DNA from: Ectocarpus siliculosus
Taxonomy: Eukaryota; Sar; Phaeophyceae; Ectocarpales; Ectocarpaceae
Assembly (NCBI GenBank): GCA_000310025.1
Contig: FN648368.1
Span: 250,614-314,613 of the forward strand
DNA: 64,000 bases
Direction of reading: 5' to 3'
Shown here: piece after piece, positions 1 to 11,986 of the stretch
How the letters are laid out: every line of letters starts with the position of its first letter
Position numbering within the stretch: position 1 is the stretch's first letter
Made by a program: the position numbers and the translations under genes
The notes under the pieces: generated by a model
What the model saw: only the letters and a program-made list of their open reading frames with translations
Databases searched by the model: none
What the model was told of the DNA's origin: nothing

Positions 1-233
1 GGGGGGGGGGGGGGGCACCGCGGTGTCATCAAACAACACAGCTAATGTAGGCGCTGGTGTACTGCCGGGTTCGGATGAGTGAACTCACCGGAGGTTCGCC
101 AGACTGGACGACATAAAATCTCGAACCAAACTGGGTGGTAAAACTCTTCAAAACGTCAAGCTCTTCTTAGGATACCGGGTTTTAGAAGAGGTCGTAGGGC
201 AAGGATTACCATGTTCTAGTGAAGCTACACCTC

Positions 234-312
<79 letters not shown>

Positions 313-641
313 TCTCCTCTCTCCCTCAATTCCCCTCAAGGGAGTGACCAACACCCGACCGATAAGGTGCACAGCAGAAGAATAGTCGTACAAGGACACA
401 AACGCTCCATCACCCACAACAAACACAGCCCAGCCCAAGTATGTATCCTCCACCAATCCACTCTCTCGGAAGGCTTGTGAAGCACAACAAAGAGCTGAGC
501 AAAAAGACGGAGGTGCTGCTGTAGCACGACCAATCAGCTTGCTCGAAAAACAAACAAGAAAGTTGCAGGCTAGCTCGTGAGCAGCGGGTCAACAAGCATA
601 CACGGAAGGCTTGCAGCGGGCACACCCGCTTGCGTCCTTAC
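1..641. other. Left-edge non-coding stretch inside the pyruvate kinase gene
   Basis: This stretch opens with a run of 15 G, holds a TCTG/TC microsatellite, and shows no exon with pyruvate kinase similarity. It is most simply an intron of the pyruvate kinase gene. The poly-G start may be a contig edge. Confidence 0.5.
231..309. repeat. TCTG then TC microsatellite
   Basis: About seven TCTG units run directly into a long TC tract. It lies in the presumed pyruvate kinase intron. Confidence 0.9.
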
Positions 642-2581
642 CGGGTTAGTAGTGAGCTCAATCGTCGACCCTTGAACCATCGTGATCTTGCCGCCGTCCT
701 CCACGTTCCCTGTGCGGATCTCGGGCCCCTGAGTGTCAATGAGCACCCCCCGCATGTTGTGCTCCCCAAGGCATGCCTTGACGTGCTTCCCCTTAGACTA
801 GTGATGCAGGTGACCGACCGATCCGGTCGCGTCCGGAGCAACCATTGCGTGCGGGGCACAATTAGTCAACTTCGGCATCTGCAGAATGAATCTGCTGAAT
901 GAGGAAGGACCAAGGTTGAACGGTGATCGACACACTCCATCGCCCTGGCAGGGGACGAGATCGATTCCATAAGTTTACCCGTTCGTGTTGAGCACCTGGA
1001 ACCACACGGCAACACGACAGCCGCCGACCTCTGCCCCAACTCCCCCCCTACACCCTAGACCCACACCCAGCGAATGCGTCAGCACCCGAAAAAACGTCGG
1101 CGTGCGCTGGTGTAGCTTTTCGTCCAACAACGGTTTTGTAAAAGAGGCTTTGAAAAGGTCACTGCCTGTTTGCTGAGCGTCTTGGGGAATACTTAGCCAT
1201 AGTCGAGGTTATCGCTCTCCCGCAATTTCTTCCTAATTTCTGGGTTGATGGGCGTGCAATAAACTGGTGGACGATAAACTTATCCAGATACCTCTTGCGG
1301 CGGAAAAAAACAGGACTGAAGACTCAAATCGGGTCTGACTTACCGCCCTGAGGTTGGCCAATCGCAAGTCCGCCTCCTCAAAAGTGGCGTGAGAGAAGTT
1401 AATGCGCATCACACGCATGCCCGCGTCCACCACCTGTGCTCGTTAAACCATCACCCATCACACCGTCCGTGTGGATTCGTCGCAGATGCACACAACGGGG
1501 CAGTTGTTACAAGCTTGCGTATTGCGGAGGTAGGCCAAGTTGGTTTGTTCGATATGGGTGGGTTTCCAAATACATGGTCATGCAGGACGATGGGCCACTG
1601 CTGTGTTGCACGCGTGTACCTCTACTCGTATGCATACAACTCGTAACGGGCGGTGTAGTCATGGGGCTACTGCTCTGTGTACCTACCCTGACAATGGCCC
1701 GGAGAGTGGCGAGATCTGTGCGGAGGGCACGCACGCCCTGTTATCCCGCGATTGAAAAACATGCGATTGGGAACTGAGGCAAGTGATGCCTTGCAGGAAG
1801 GGGAGCTTAAACACGACGTTGTGTCTCACTTGTCTAACCTCACTTGCGCTACATACTGGGCGTGGCGAGGTCATGAAACCAACCATTGTTGTGACGCCGC
1901 GCACCGCCGACAAGTCTTGTAAGCAAAGAAAGCACTGGGTGCAATATACCTCAAATTGGAAAGTAGCCCAGTTCGGCAAAAAAAAAGCCTCGCGCAGGCT
2001 AAATGTGCTAGTGGGCTCCGCTATTACGCAGCAATGCAGCGAAAGGAAGGAGGCGGGGAGGGGGTGTCAAGAAACACGAAGTGCCGACACTGGCAACCTC
2101 TGCTGTGTCTGTGTCTGTGGCTCTCAGCGAATGTTCGCGGGGAACGTTGCTTGCGTACACAGGGAGGTTTCACGCCGCAAAAATCTGCAATTGGGTACGG
2201 GGCGTTGCGTTGTACTGGTGGTGTCGCCGTCAATCACGGCGACATCGGACGCAGATGCTCGACAAAAAGGAGGGATGCATAGCCGGGGCACACCTTCTGC
2301 ATCGGCTCAAGTTGCTCGGAGGCGGGCCCAATCGTGGCAACGATCTTGGTCAAAGGGATCGGCACCCTCCACGTATAGACACCTCGCATCGATCTCCAGC
2401 AAGTGGTGTTTCCCGCAGCAATTGCAACGGCGTTGGGTGAGCTCCGCCATGCTTCCCCGACCAGTAGCCTGGTCTTTGGTGCCGCCAACTTTCCCCGACA
2501 AGCCCGAGCTATCAACGTCTGCATGGTTGCGTGTTTGCGAACGGCTGTCTCTGCCCAAGGGGAAGCAACAAGACACGCCAT
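642..2581 (-). CDS. Pyruvate kinase, 5' part (3 exons, runs off left edge)
   Basis: Pyruvate kinase converts phosphoenolpyruvate and ADP to pyruvate and ATP. Exons on the minus strand are 2581-2294, 1433-1344 and 791-642, all joining in phase 0 (176 codons). Exon 1 holds the first strand of the barrel (LTKIVATIGPASE). Exon 2 holds MRVMRINFSHATFEEA, the usual RxNFSH block. Exon 3 holds LIDTQGPEIRTG, the family DTKGPEIRTG block with Gln in place of Lys. About 70 residues precede the first barrel strand. They are rich in Ala, Arg and Ser and poor in acidic residues, which suggests a mitochondrial or plastid transit peptide (inference). A second Met lies 20 residues in. I find no later exon in 1-641, so the B domain and the rest of the enzyme must lie left of the window. 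Confidence 0.9.
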
Positions 2582-5544
2582 AGGGGACCCGCAGACAGGG
2601 ATCGTTCTCTAAGCATGTGCATGTCTCGTTTCACCGAGTTCCCCCGCAAACGTGTGTGTGTCAATCACATGATCATGATGTCCATGAATGAAGCGTTGGA
2701 CAACGGCCGTATCATGACACGTGAACAGAAGAGTGTTGTCGCGTAGCAGTAAAACATGTGAAGCGCCTTGCGATAACAGGCATGGCCACATGGCCACACC
2801 AAACCATGTGTCTCTGTGGATAGGCTTGTCGACAAAAAAAAAAAAAGTTTTTCCACCTACCGCAGTCAAACTACCTCCCGAATTGGCCTCGTTTTGATCC
2901 AGCGAGAATACATTTACTTCGTAGTCATTGGCAACAAACGGGGATCTTCACTCACGTGAATGCGAAACTCATTCGGTGCTAAACTCGTCGGTGCTTTTCG
3001 TGTGACCTGCAACCCGGGTGACGTGCAATATATCCCCGCTGTGGTGGAGACAGCAGTAGTGGTTGGCCTCCCCCCCCCTGAAACTCCGCTCAGACCACCG
3101 CGCAAGCGCGTCAGTCCGTCACCATCGGAAAAACTCAATGCACGGAAGAGGTCGACGGCATGCCTTGCACTACCATAACTAAAAACCTCAGCAAGTAGTG
3201 TGCCTACACACAGCGCAGTAGCACTTTTCACGTTTCGTGCCGTGCATCCCCGCTGGATAAGTTGCTTGGATCACGCGATGAACCATTTGCTCATTAAAAT
3301 TACGTTGTTAGCGATGGCTGACTTGTTGTTGTCACAGTCAGCCTCCGTTCACGTGCGGCAGAGCAGAAAATGTGTGTACATGTCTGTACGGATTCTCACC
3401 GGTTGGTGCATGGGGTGGCCAGAGGTACCTATTCGTGGGGGCGCGGAACTGCGGGCTGGGTATAACTTCAAGGTTGAACGCCGCTTGCAGGTAACCCCGT
3501 CATCGCCGGTTGGGCATTGATCCAACAACAAGCCGGGTTGGCAGACAAAAAAAAAACAAGCCGAAAAAGAAACAAGCTGTCTTTAGGTCGATCGCGTCCT
3601 CCCAAAACCTCCCTCCCCAACCTTCCACTGGTCGGTGGCCAACCTACCGTAGCCTGCACCTCTACGGCCATCTCGGCGCCCAACACCAACAGCAGTCAAG
3701 CCAACTGTTAACTGGTAAACCCTTGGTTCTTCCCAACGTCTAGAGCCCCGCCTCCCTCTCTCCTGAACAAATGCTGCATACAAACGTGTACAGATAAAAT
3801 ACAATATAGTCTACAGATGAAAAAACAGCTCCACACCCAACCCTAGCACGCAACGAAAAATCAACTCAATGGCCACGTATAAGGCAGACTCTGGGGACCT
3901 CTCTCTCTCACTACGCCACCACACAGCTCAAACAAACAACGTATTCATGTGGCCACAGCGCGCGACGCGCGCATGCGAGGTACATACAAAGCCTAAGGGG
4001 TTCCCAACAACATTCCAGACATCGAATACTAATAACCTTCATCCGTGATCCAACAGACGCTCGCTGCGTTTACTTGCTCTCAGGAACGCGCGCTTGCAAG
4101 CTTTTATCTACGCACCCAACAACGAACGTCATGACATACTTCGGGAAATGTCTGGAGTGTGAACCTGCTCGCAAACGTCCCGGAGGGCGGGCGTCGCTTG
4201 CCTTACAAATAACGACAACCTATCAACACCAAACCTCATTCACGCGGCGCACACGCTCAGCGAAGCATCCCACAGGATCCTTAAGCGAGATCGTCAACAC
4301 CGTCTCCGGTAAGCACTTTGAATACGGCAACGTGATGGAACGACCTGAAACTGCAATTTTCTAACGGTAAACGGGAACACGACAGGTCGCCGGGAAAGCC
4401 AGCCTGTACAATAGACCGCCAAGTCCCAGAGGTCCCACGGGAGTACACGCCAGAACAAAAAAGAAACATCCAACCAACAAACGAACATCAAACAGAAGCA
4501 CAACGGTCAGACACGAAACACCGTTGCCGCCAAGGCGTTCTGGCGGTAACAGAGGTAGAAAACCCACATTACGCGGCAAAACGAAATCCCTCAACACCGC
4601 AAATTACCGCGCTAGGATACCGGGAAGGGCCTTGGTATTCGTAATCCCACGGCTTCCACGACATGAAAGAACACCTAAGTCACGGCAGCGATGGAAACAT
4701 CACTCTCGACACTAGTGGCCCCCCAACCACGTGCCTCTCGCACGTCGAACGATGCGCATCAAACACTACTGCAAGACATACAAACCGAAAAAAATGTATC
4801 CCACGGGTTCAACTTCGACGTGCCGTGGTTCGCATTATGTCTACTCTACACGTGCATCACTTTATCCAGATGAAGTGACAGATGCATCACCGACCGTGTT
4901 TGCCTTCGGAGCTAGGAAGAACGTGTGTACAGGGGGAGCGACTCGCCTCTGATCCTTCACAACTCACAAAAATCACCGACACGTACCACGCAATTCCGGA
5001 CTGATGGCCCGAGCACCCTCCCTACGGGCTACGCCCAAGTAAAACCGTAGCAAGCAACACCGCCACACGAAACGTGGGACGTTATTGTACACGCACCTCG
5101 ACGCTGCCTGTCTCATCAACTTCGGCCTAGGGTGGCCTAAGGGGGGACTGGTTTTCTCTTCGATCTCAGCATGAGGGTCAGGACAAAAGCGGCACCCTAT
5201 CCCCGATAAACGAAGCCACTGGCCTCCTCGGTGCCAGGAAATGTTAATGCGTTGGGCTCCAAAGCGGTACAGGGGGGGCAGGAGGAATGCACAACGATGT
5301 TCCGCGAAAGTCTCCATGGTGTCACACCTATTGCCCTCATCCCGACTTCTTCTTGTGCGTAAACAACGCTTTCCATCACAAGCGGATACAACCTAGCAAA
5401 GCGCGACGTTACAGCTCATCACGACATTTCGGGATAAAGTCTCCATGGTTCCACACCTACTGCCACCACCCATCCTTCCGACCTGTTCTGCGGAGAAACA
5501 ACGCCTTCTGTCACAAGAGGCAACAAGCGCGACGTTGGAGATCA
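2582..5544. other. Spacer between arsJ 3' end and pyruvate kinase start
   Basis: No recognisable protein or RNA gene. The part near 2582 should hold the pyruvate kinase promoter and 5' UTR. The part near 5544 should hold the arsJ-like 3' UTR, which includes a two-unit tandem duplication. Short open frames here have no recognisable motifs. Confidence 0.6.
5286..5536. repeat. Two-unit tandem duplication of about 125 bp beside the arsJ stop
   Basis: Units at about 5286-5411 and 5412-5536 share the core AAAGTCTCCATGGT, the following CACACCTAYTGCC, AAACAACGC and the end AAGCGCGACGTT, with other positions diverged. The second unit ends 8 bases from the arsJ stop codon, so the pair probably lies in the 3' UTR. 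Confidence 0.8.
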
Positions 5545-8500
5545 TCATGCTCCTGCTGCTTTGAGCTCGATGTCCGGGGTTGTTGGAGACGGAGGCGTGG
5601 CCGGGCCGGGGAGGCGGTAGGCGATCGCCGAAGCGGCCACGAGGAAAGGGCAGGCCACCACCAGGCACATGGACAGCCCGAAGTCATCCGACTGCAAATG
5701 GAGCCAGGCAGGAACACCGCCCGGGGCGAAAAGAAACGCGAAGCGAGAGAAGGGTTAAGGCGAGAGACAACGTTGAGGTGCAAGGGTAGTTGCCGGGAAG
5801 GAGACATCGTACAGTACCTCTTCGGAACACAGCGTGGCACAGGAGCGTAAACGCTAAAAACTGCGTTTCGATTCCGCCCCTCTTTACCGACGGCGGTGCC
5901 ACCCAGGAGATGAGATGAGAGCCCGGTGGTCAACTAAACCACACCCCTACGTGTGTGCCAAGGCACTACTGCGCTTCAGATACCAGCAGCGTCACCCGCC
6001 AGTCCTCAGATCAAGACAGCCGGTGAACGAGAAAAAGCACCGACAGCTGTCGTCCACAAGTTACGTGGCGAACCCACCGTGTAGTGGTAGAGGAAGCCGC
6101 CCACGAGGACACCGATGAGCCTGCCCATGGCGTTCGCCATGTAGTAGAACCCGAGGTCCATGGCGACCTTGTCCTGCAGGTGCGGGAAAACGGCCTCGGG
6201 TGGTCAAAACGATTCCCCAGGGTCCCTCCGCGACATGTGACCATTTCAAAGGGCTTCGATGTTGAGCGATCCCACCCTTTGAGTGAGGTGTCAGTATGTT
6301 ATCATGTTCAACGGGGCTTCAATGTTGCGTGATCCCACCCTATTGAGTGGAGTGACATTATGCAACCATATATAACGGGGCTTCAATGTTGCGTGGTCCC
6401 ACCCTATCGAGTGGACAGTATGTAACCATACTCAACGGAGCTTCGATGTTGCATGATCCCACCTTATTTGGTAGAGCGACAATCCGCTTTCGCGAGCAGC
6501 CAAGTATGCAAAGGATGCCCCCCCTACTCTTACACGAATCTTGGGATTCCACGGCAACAAGCATAAACATATCTTCTTTGGCCACCTTATTGGAGTAACT
6601 GACGATCAGGTAGGAGTGCACAGACGAGTTGACGGCGAACAGGCCTGCGAAAACCAACATCCCGAGGACGAGGACGCAGCCAGTCGCCAGCTGGCTGTCC
6701 GCCACCTTGTGCGTGAAATAAGACGCTCTGCGGACATCGGGGGCAAAAAGGCAACAGCATGGACGGGATGATGCTTCGGTCAGGAATTATCCGAGCATGT
6801 ACGTAAGCAAGATCATCGATGCCGCCTGGTCAAGCTCGCACGACACATTTATCCATTATTGTTTTTCGGATCAAGCGGCGACCACCAGACACCGAGGAAT
6901 GGACCCGAGTGTCACGGTTCCTCCCGGGCAGGGTGGCGGACAAACCAACAGATTGTCCGCTCGAAAGGTGGGTGGTAACCTCACTCAGGCCCTGCCATGG
7001 GAGTGAGTCCCACATGGGGTTCTCGACACAACGAGGGTAACCTGGTACCGCATGACCTTCGAAGGGTACGAAAGCTAACCGGGCATCATCAACGTCGAGA
7101 TACGGTGGGAGGAGAGGGCTCACATCCCGGTGATGAGCGGAGCGAGAGAGCAGTAGGCCGCCCACTTGTACGCGGCAGCCCCACTGGGTTGCCCGCCGGT
7201 GCCGTCGACGTTCTTGTACAGCTTGGTCGACGCGGCCTGAAGGTTACCGTAGAAAACGATGTACCCTGAACCATGTTTCCGGGGGTCCCGTGTGGTTCAT
7301 GGATAGTGCGAAGGAGGGTGGCGGGGGAAGAGTCAGATCCCGGCGAAAATAAATCTCGGCAAAGCCTCGCGGATGACAACCACTGCTGTAGTTGTTGAAA
7401 TGGCAATGGCATATTGGACATCATGCCCATGGTCGCAAGCATAGCCTTGCTCCGACCAGAGTGAGTATCGGCCTTCGGAGCACGTAGATGCGCATGTCAC
7501 ACGGCCGAACAACGGCTTGATCAAGGCCCGTCTTACAAAGAGACAGAGCTCTCGCACCTAAAACAAAGTGAAACAAAGATGCCCAATCAGTGGAACGTAT
7601 GCAAAACAATAAAACGTTACCCGCGGACATCAATGCTGGAGCGCCTGGGTGAACGCTCCACTATTGTGGTGGTCGAGAGCCACATAATCCCATGCAGACC
7701 GACGTGAAAAAAATGGTACAACCCACGAAAAGTATCGATCGTTGTTTGTGCGTCCTTCTCACCTGCCATTATCAGCCCGACCAACTCGCGCTTCCACCCG
7801 AGCTCCGCCCTGAGGAACAGGGGCAGGCCGATCTCGAACCACACGTCTCGGGAACCGAACAGGAAAAATCTCGCCGCGGACAGCACGTTAACGTTGCGTC
7901 CCTTTCGGAAGAGGCGGTTCCAAGTCTGTTTTTCTCTCGACAGATACACCCAGCCCTCTTTTTTTTGGGGAGCGGGGGAGAGAAACGCCGTGCGAGGACG
8001 GGGGGGGGGGGGGGCGCGGTTGGGGGGCGTGGCGTGGAAAATTTCCGTCTTGTTTCCTTCAGGCCGTCGGTTGTCAGCGTAGACTACAAGACAGCCACAT
8101 CATCTCTCACGGTAGTTGTGGTTTCCTCAACGTCCAAAAAAAGAATCGACCGGTGCAAAAGGAAAAGCGCTGCACAGCAGCAGCGCTTCAAGCCACACTA
8201 GCTTGCAGCTCGAGAATGGAATAGCTGCCGCAGCAAAATATCTCTCTAAAACTTGCTGCTCTTTTTACCTGTCCATGCCGAAAATTCCAACCGGTACGAA
8301 GAAGGCGCAGATGCCGACCAGGATCCACAGGCTGTTCACGTAGCCGATCTGGGCCACCAAGAGCGCGCCCAAGAAGCTCCCAAACCTTAGACAAGAAAAA
8401 ACAACGGTTCGGGTCGATTGGTGCGAGGTGGTGCTTGGTAGAGACATGGTCTCGTCCAACGTCACCAAAGGAAGGGCGAAAAGTAGTACTATTATTGTAC

Positions 8501-11500
8501 CTACGACACAGGCCGCGATTGGCCTGCTGCGTACCTGTGGACCACGAAAAAAAAACCAGCGGAACAACGTCAAAACCAACGCGCCTAGAGAATGCGGCGG
8601 CGGAGAGAAACGCAATCGGAATCGCCCCCCCTAACACTTGTGCGCCGGCCAAGCTAGGACCTTTACGCCGACTCAACGGACGGGTATGACACATGCAATA
8701 GCGCCCCGGGCGCTTGATAAACCAACACGGACAAGGTGCGCCTGGACCTTTGCGGCTTGCCCGTGGCCATTCAAAACAAAGGACACGGCAAAAGGTAAAC
8801 AAAGCCGCACCCACACGAGTTTTTCCAGAACGACAAACATCGAAGCGCGGTGTGACCCAAAACCTCTGTCTCTCTGTGCATGTGTGTGTGTGTTTATTTT
8901 GCTTTGCCCTGCACACCGAGCATACGAACGGAATTACGATGTTATGGTCATTTTATTTCGGATACCTTACGGGGGGGGGGGGGCGTTTGCGCCGTAATCT
9001 CTTGTGCATTACTTCCAGAAAAGCTGTTGCAGATTGGTGAGGGTCCATTCTAGTGTAGTCGTGTCTCCTCGCTCCTTGAGGGAAGAATGGTGAGGGTCTA
9101 TTCCAGTCTAGTCGTGTCTCATTGCTCACCCCTTCAGCGCGTTCTTCATGCCGGTCAGCCAAGCAACAACCTGGAACAATCTCCCCTCCGCGCCTTCCTT
9201 TGTAACGAGCTTCGGCGTCGCCTTGCCGGTGAGTTTCATGAAGTCCTACGCGACCGTTGCATGTTGCCCGCGCAGCAGCAGCACAAAGGCGTGACAAGAC
9301 CGCTCTCGTTTACGGTTACCATTGTTTCGGTGTTCTACTTCGACGGCAAAGAGTAGGATGCATGCGATCGCTACAACGCCGTCGGCATGTCACTATCCAA
9401 CCACTCGAGGAAAAACGAGAGAGAGTACATGCGTCCGCTTGTACAGCACCACAGCGAATAGTCAAATAGCTTCCTGTGGATCGTCCACATCGGTTGCAGC
9501 CCACGTAGGATGGGTGCCCGCTTTGTTACATACCTTGGCAACGCCGGCCAACGCCTGCCAGGCGGTGATGTAGATGGTAGCCTCGAGGTACCTCCTGCTC
9601 CCCGGCGTTGCCTCCCTCAAGTCCCCCAGTACCGGCTCCGTTTGCGTGAGCGCCGAGAGGCAAATAATCTGTGGTGACAACGGCGGGACAAAAAAAAACA
9701 GGTGAAGTGTTTGTTTCTGGCCCCGCGTTCTTCTCTGTTGCGGTACGCTCCGTCGTGTGCGACGAACGGGCGGGTTGCTCGGAATGCCGCCATACACATC
9801 CGCGGGTTTCCGTACCATACCAGCATGCACGGTCGGACGGTCGAAATAGTGTTCGGTACATGCCAACCGAAGGACGACTGTTATGACAAGAGCGATGCTT
9901 GTGGGGGGAATTGGTCAAGAAGTAGGTCAGAAATGCAGCTAGCCAGTCTGTAACGGGGGGGGAGGCTGACGTTTCGCCAGCTAATCTCGCCCCTCCTTCA
10001 AGTTGATCATGGAGCAAGTGTAGCAACAGGCCGAGCTGCAGTTGGTCATGGGAATCACAGACGACTGGTTAGGCTTGAACAAGCTGACAACTGGCCGTGA
10101 ATCTGGAAGCTGCTCAAGGTACGGCGTGGAGACGCCAGCGACTTCACCCCACCACACGAACGAGAACCAGACGACCGCGTGGGGAAAAGAAGGCCAACAC
10201 CGGGCCGTGTGCGCTCACCTGAAGCACGAGAGATGTCAAGAGCGTGAAGCGTAGACCGTACTTGCTGCCAGCCACGCCCCCGAAGAGGTTGGTGAATACC
10301 CCAGCCACCTGTCGCAGCCAGGGACAGCGGAGGTTACAATATGGGCGCGGTGGGGTTGTGCAGAACTCGTGCACCCAAAAAAGATGACGCGACACGGCAG
10401 TTACTATTTTGTTTACGCATTGAACCCTATCGAAACAACAAGCAAGAAAATTCGGGTATGAAAAGCTCACCACCGAACATTCATTCAGGTCGAGCCTTCG
10501 CAGAAAGCACGTGTGGAAGGTTGGTTGTTCAGGTCATAAGCTCTTGCTCGTAAGCTGTTATCTAAATCAAGGGACGCGCTCCACCGGGTGTCAAAATGAG
10601 GAGGCGTTTAACCCTGTTGTACTGTTGTAGTACGCGCCCCCCAGTTGCGAAAGTACAGAAAGATACACTGCATGAATCCATACCTGGTATCTTCGACTTC
10701 GAACTACTTACCCTAAAGAAGTTGGCCAAAGCACAGGTGCTCAAATCACGTAAAACCCTTTCACACTGTAACCTGCAAGATCTTCTGAAAGACTAACCTA
10801 ACGCAGATAGTCAAAGGACGGATGTGTAGTCTATGTGTTGAACGTTAGTGCGGGGCGTGGGGGAGAAAGACTCCTGCTGATTTATGGGGCGTACGTTGTT
10901 TTAGACACGTAGACTACAGCAGTAGCAGGTATTTAGCACGTAGTCGATGTTTAAACCACGGAGAACAAGAGAAACGACCGTCGGGCAAAATAACAAAGTA
11001 ACAAAATAACCGCTGGCGTTTTCGGTACTTCACGGTGTAAAAAAAATCTCGAAACTCTCCCTTGATATTGTACTGCTGTTGTTGCGCGTTCTGCCCAGAC
11101 CGAACACATCACCCACCTCTACGCTACGCTTCTCTGTGAAAATAATCTGAAGAGTTTGCTGCTATTCTAGGGACTAGAGAACGTGACTTGCTGTCTACTG
11201 CTGTACGGCGTGGTACGTCATATTGTACATACCTGCGGCGTGTTGACAATTTAGTACAAAACCCCGCAAAAGTAAAGCCTCTCCTACACACACACCCGCT
11301 CTTTCCTACAAACGCACAGGACGGCGAGAGCGGGTGATCATTCGCGTCGCACCCCCAATCCTATTGGACATAGACGGGTCTTGGCAAGGGTGGGGAGGAT
11401 CTCCGTACGTGCACATACCTCGTAGGCACTGAACATGAAGGCAATCTCGATGGCGTTGAACCTGCAAATGACCACAGCGCGCACGTTTGCTGGTCACGGG

Positions 11501-11986
11501 ACTTCAGGCTCTCCTCGAAAATCAATCGTGTTTTTGAATCATATATATGATGCGATTACGGTAAGTACAGCAGTAGCAGTCATCTACACAGCAGCAGACA
11601 GGTGGAAACAAGCCTGCAAAAAATACGGCGGTGGGAGGCACCCCCTCCCTACAGCAGCAGTGTTGATGACACACGTACCCGAGGTCGGCCGCGTGCAGTA
11701 ACACGATGAGCCTCAAGGCGCCGTCAGTGACGGTGTATCCGTTGTACGACAGCGCCGCGGTGTAGAGGTTGCGCATCGGCGCAACCTGCTTCGATGCTCC
11801 TGCTGCTGCTGCCGATGGTTCAGGAGCGGTAGCCATGGAGGACTCATCGGCTTTCCCCTCCTCCTCTCCCCCCCTGGCGCCATGCTCGGTGTCCTCAGGC
11901 CCCTTCTGTAGGTCGCCTTGTGCGGTCGGCACTCCTGACACCCTTGCTGTCGCCCCTGTTGTCGGAGCCAACTGGCCGCCGTCCAT
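5545..11986 (-). CDS. arsJ: ArsJ-type MFS transporter (organoarsenical efflux), 11 exons
   Basis: In bacteria ArsJ exports 1-arseno-3-phosphoglycerate, made when GAPDH uses arsenate. Minus-strand exons: 11986-11679, 11461-11419, 10308-10219, 9668-9534, 9245-9130, 8385-8269, 7935-7763, 7265-7124, 6727-6586, 6173-6078, 5691-5545. All phases agree (502 aa). Family blocks appear in order: the first helix region (YNGYTVTDGALRLIVLLHAA), KLVTKEGAEGRLFQVVAWLT, VLSAARFFLFGSRDVWFEIG, GLFAVNSSVHSYLIVSY, and DLGFYYMANAMGRLIG. The last two are highly diagnostic. The chosen ATG follows an in-frame stop at 12020-12022. Before the first helix lie about 70 residues rich in Gly, Glu and Ala that bacterial ArsJ lacks. 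The Met of MRNLYTAAL is another possible start. No GAPDH gene is nearby. Acceptors of exons 5 and 7 (TAG, GAG) are the weakest joins. Confidence 0.87.
6251..6482. repeat. Four-unit tandem repeat of about 62 bp in an arsJ intron
   Basis: Units begin near 6251, 6313, 6377 and 6437. Each starts with a variant of GGGGCTTCAATGTTGCGTG followed by ATCCCACC, a GAGTGG-like stretch and an AACCAT-like end. They lie in the intron between arsJ exons 10 and 9. Confidence 0.9.
9038..9117. repeat. Direct repeat of about 30 bp beside an arsJ splice donor
   Basis: A 30-base motif containing GGTGAGGGTC and AGTCGTGTCTC occurs at about 9038-9067 and again at 9088-9117. It sits in the intron directly downstream of the exon 5 donor (9129-9128). 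Confidence 0.75.

Noticed and set aside
1783-2583. 266-codon open frame on the plus strand
   Set aside because: It is the antisense of pyruvate kinase exon 1 plus intron, with no motif of its own.
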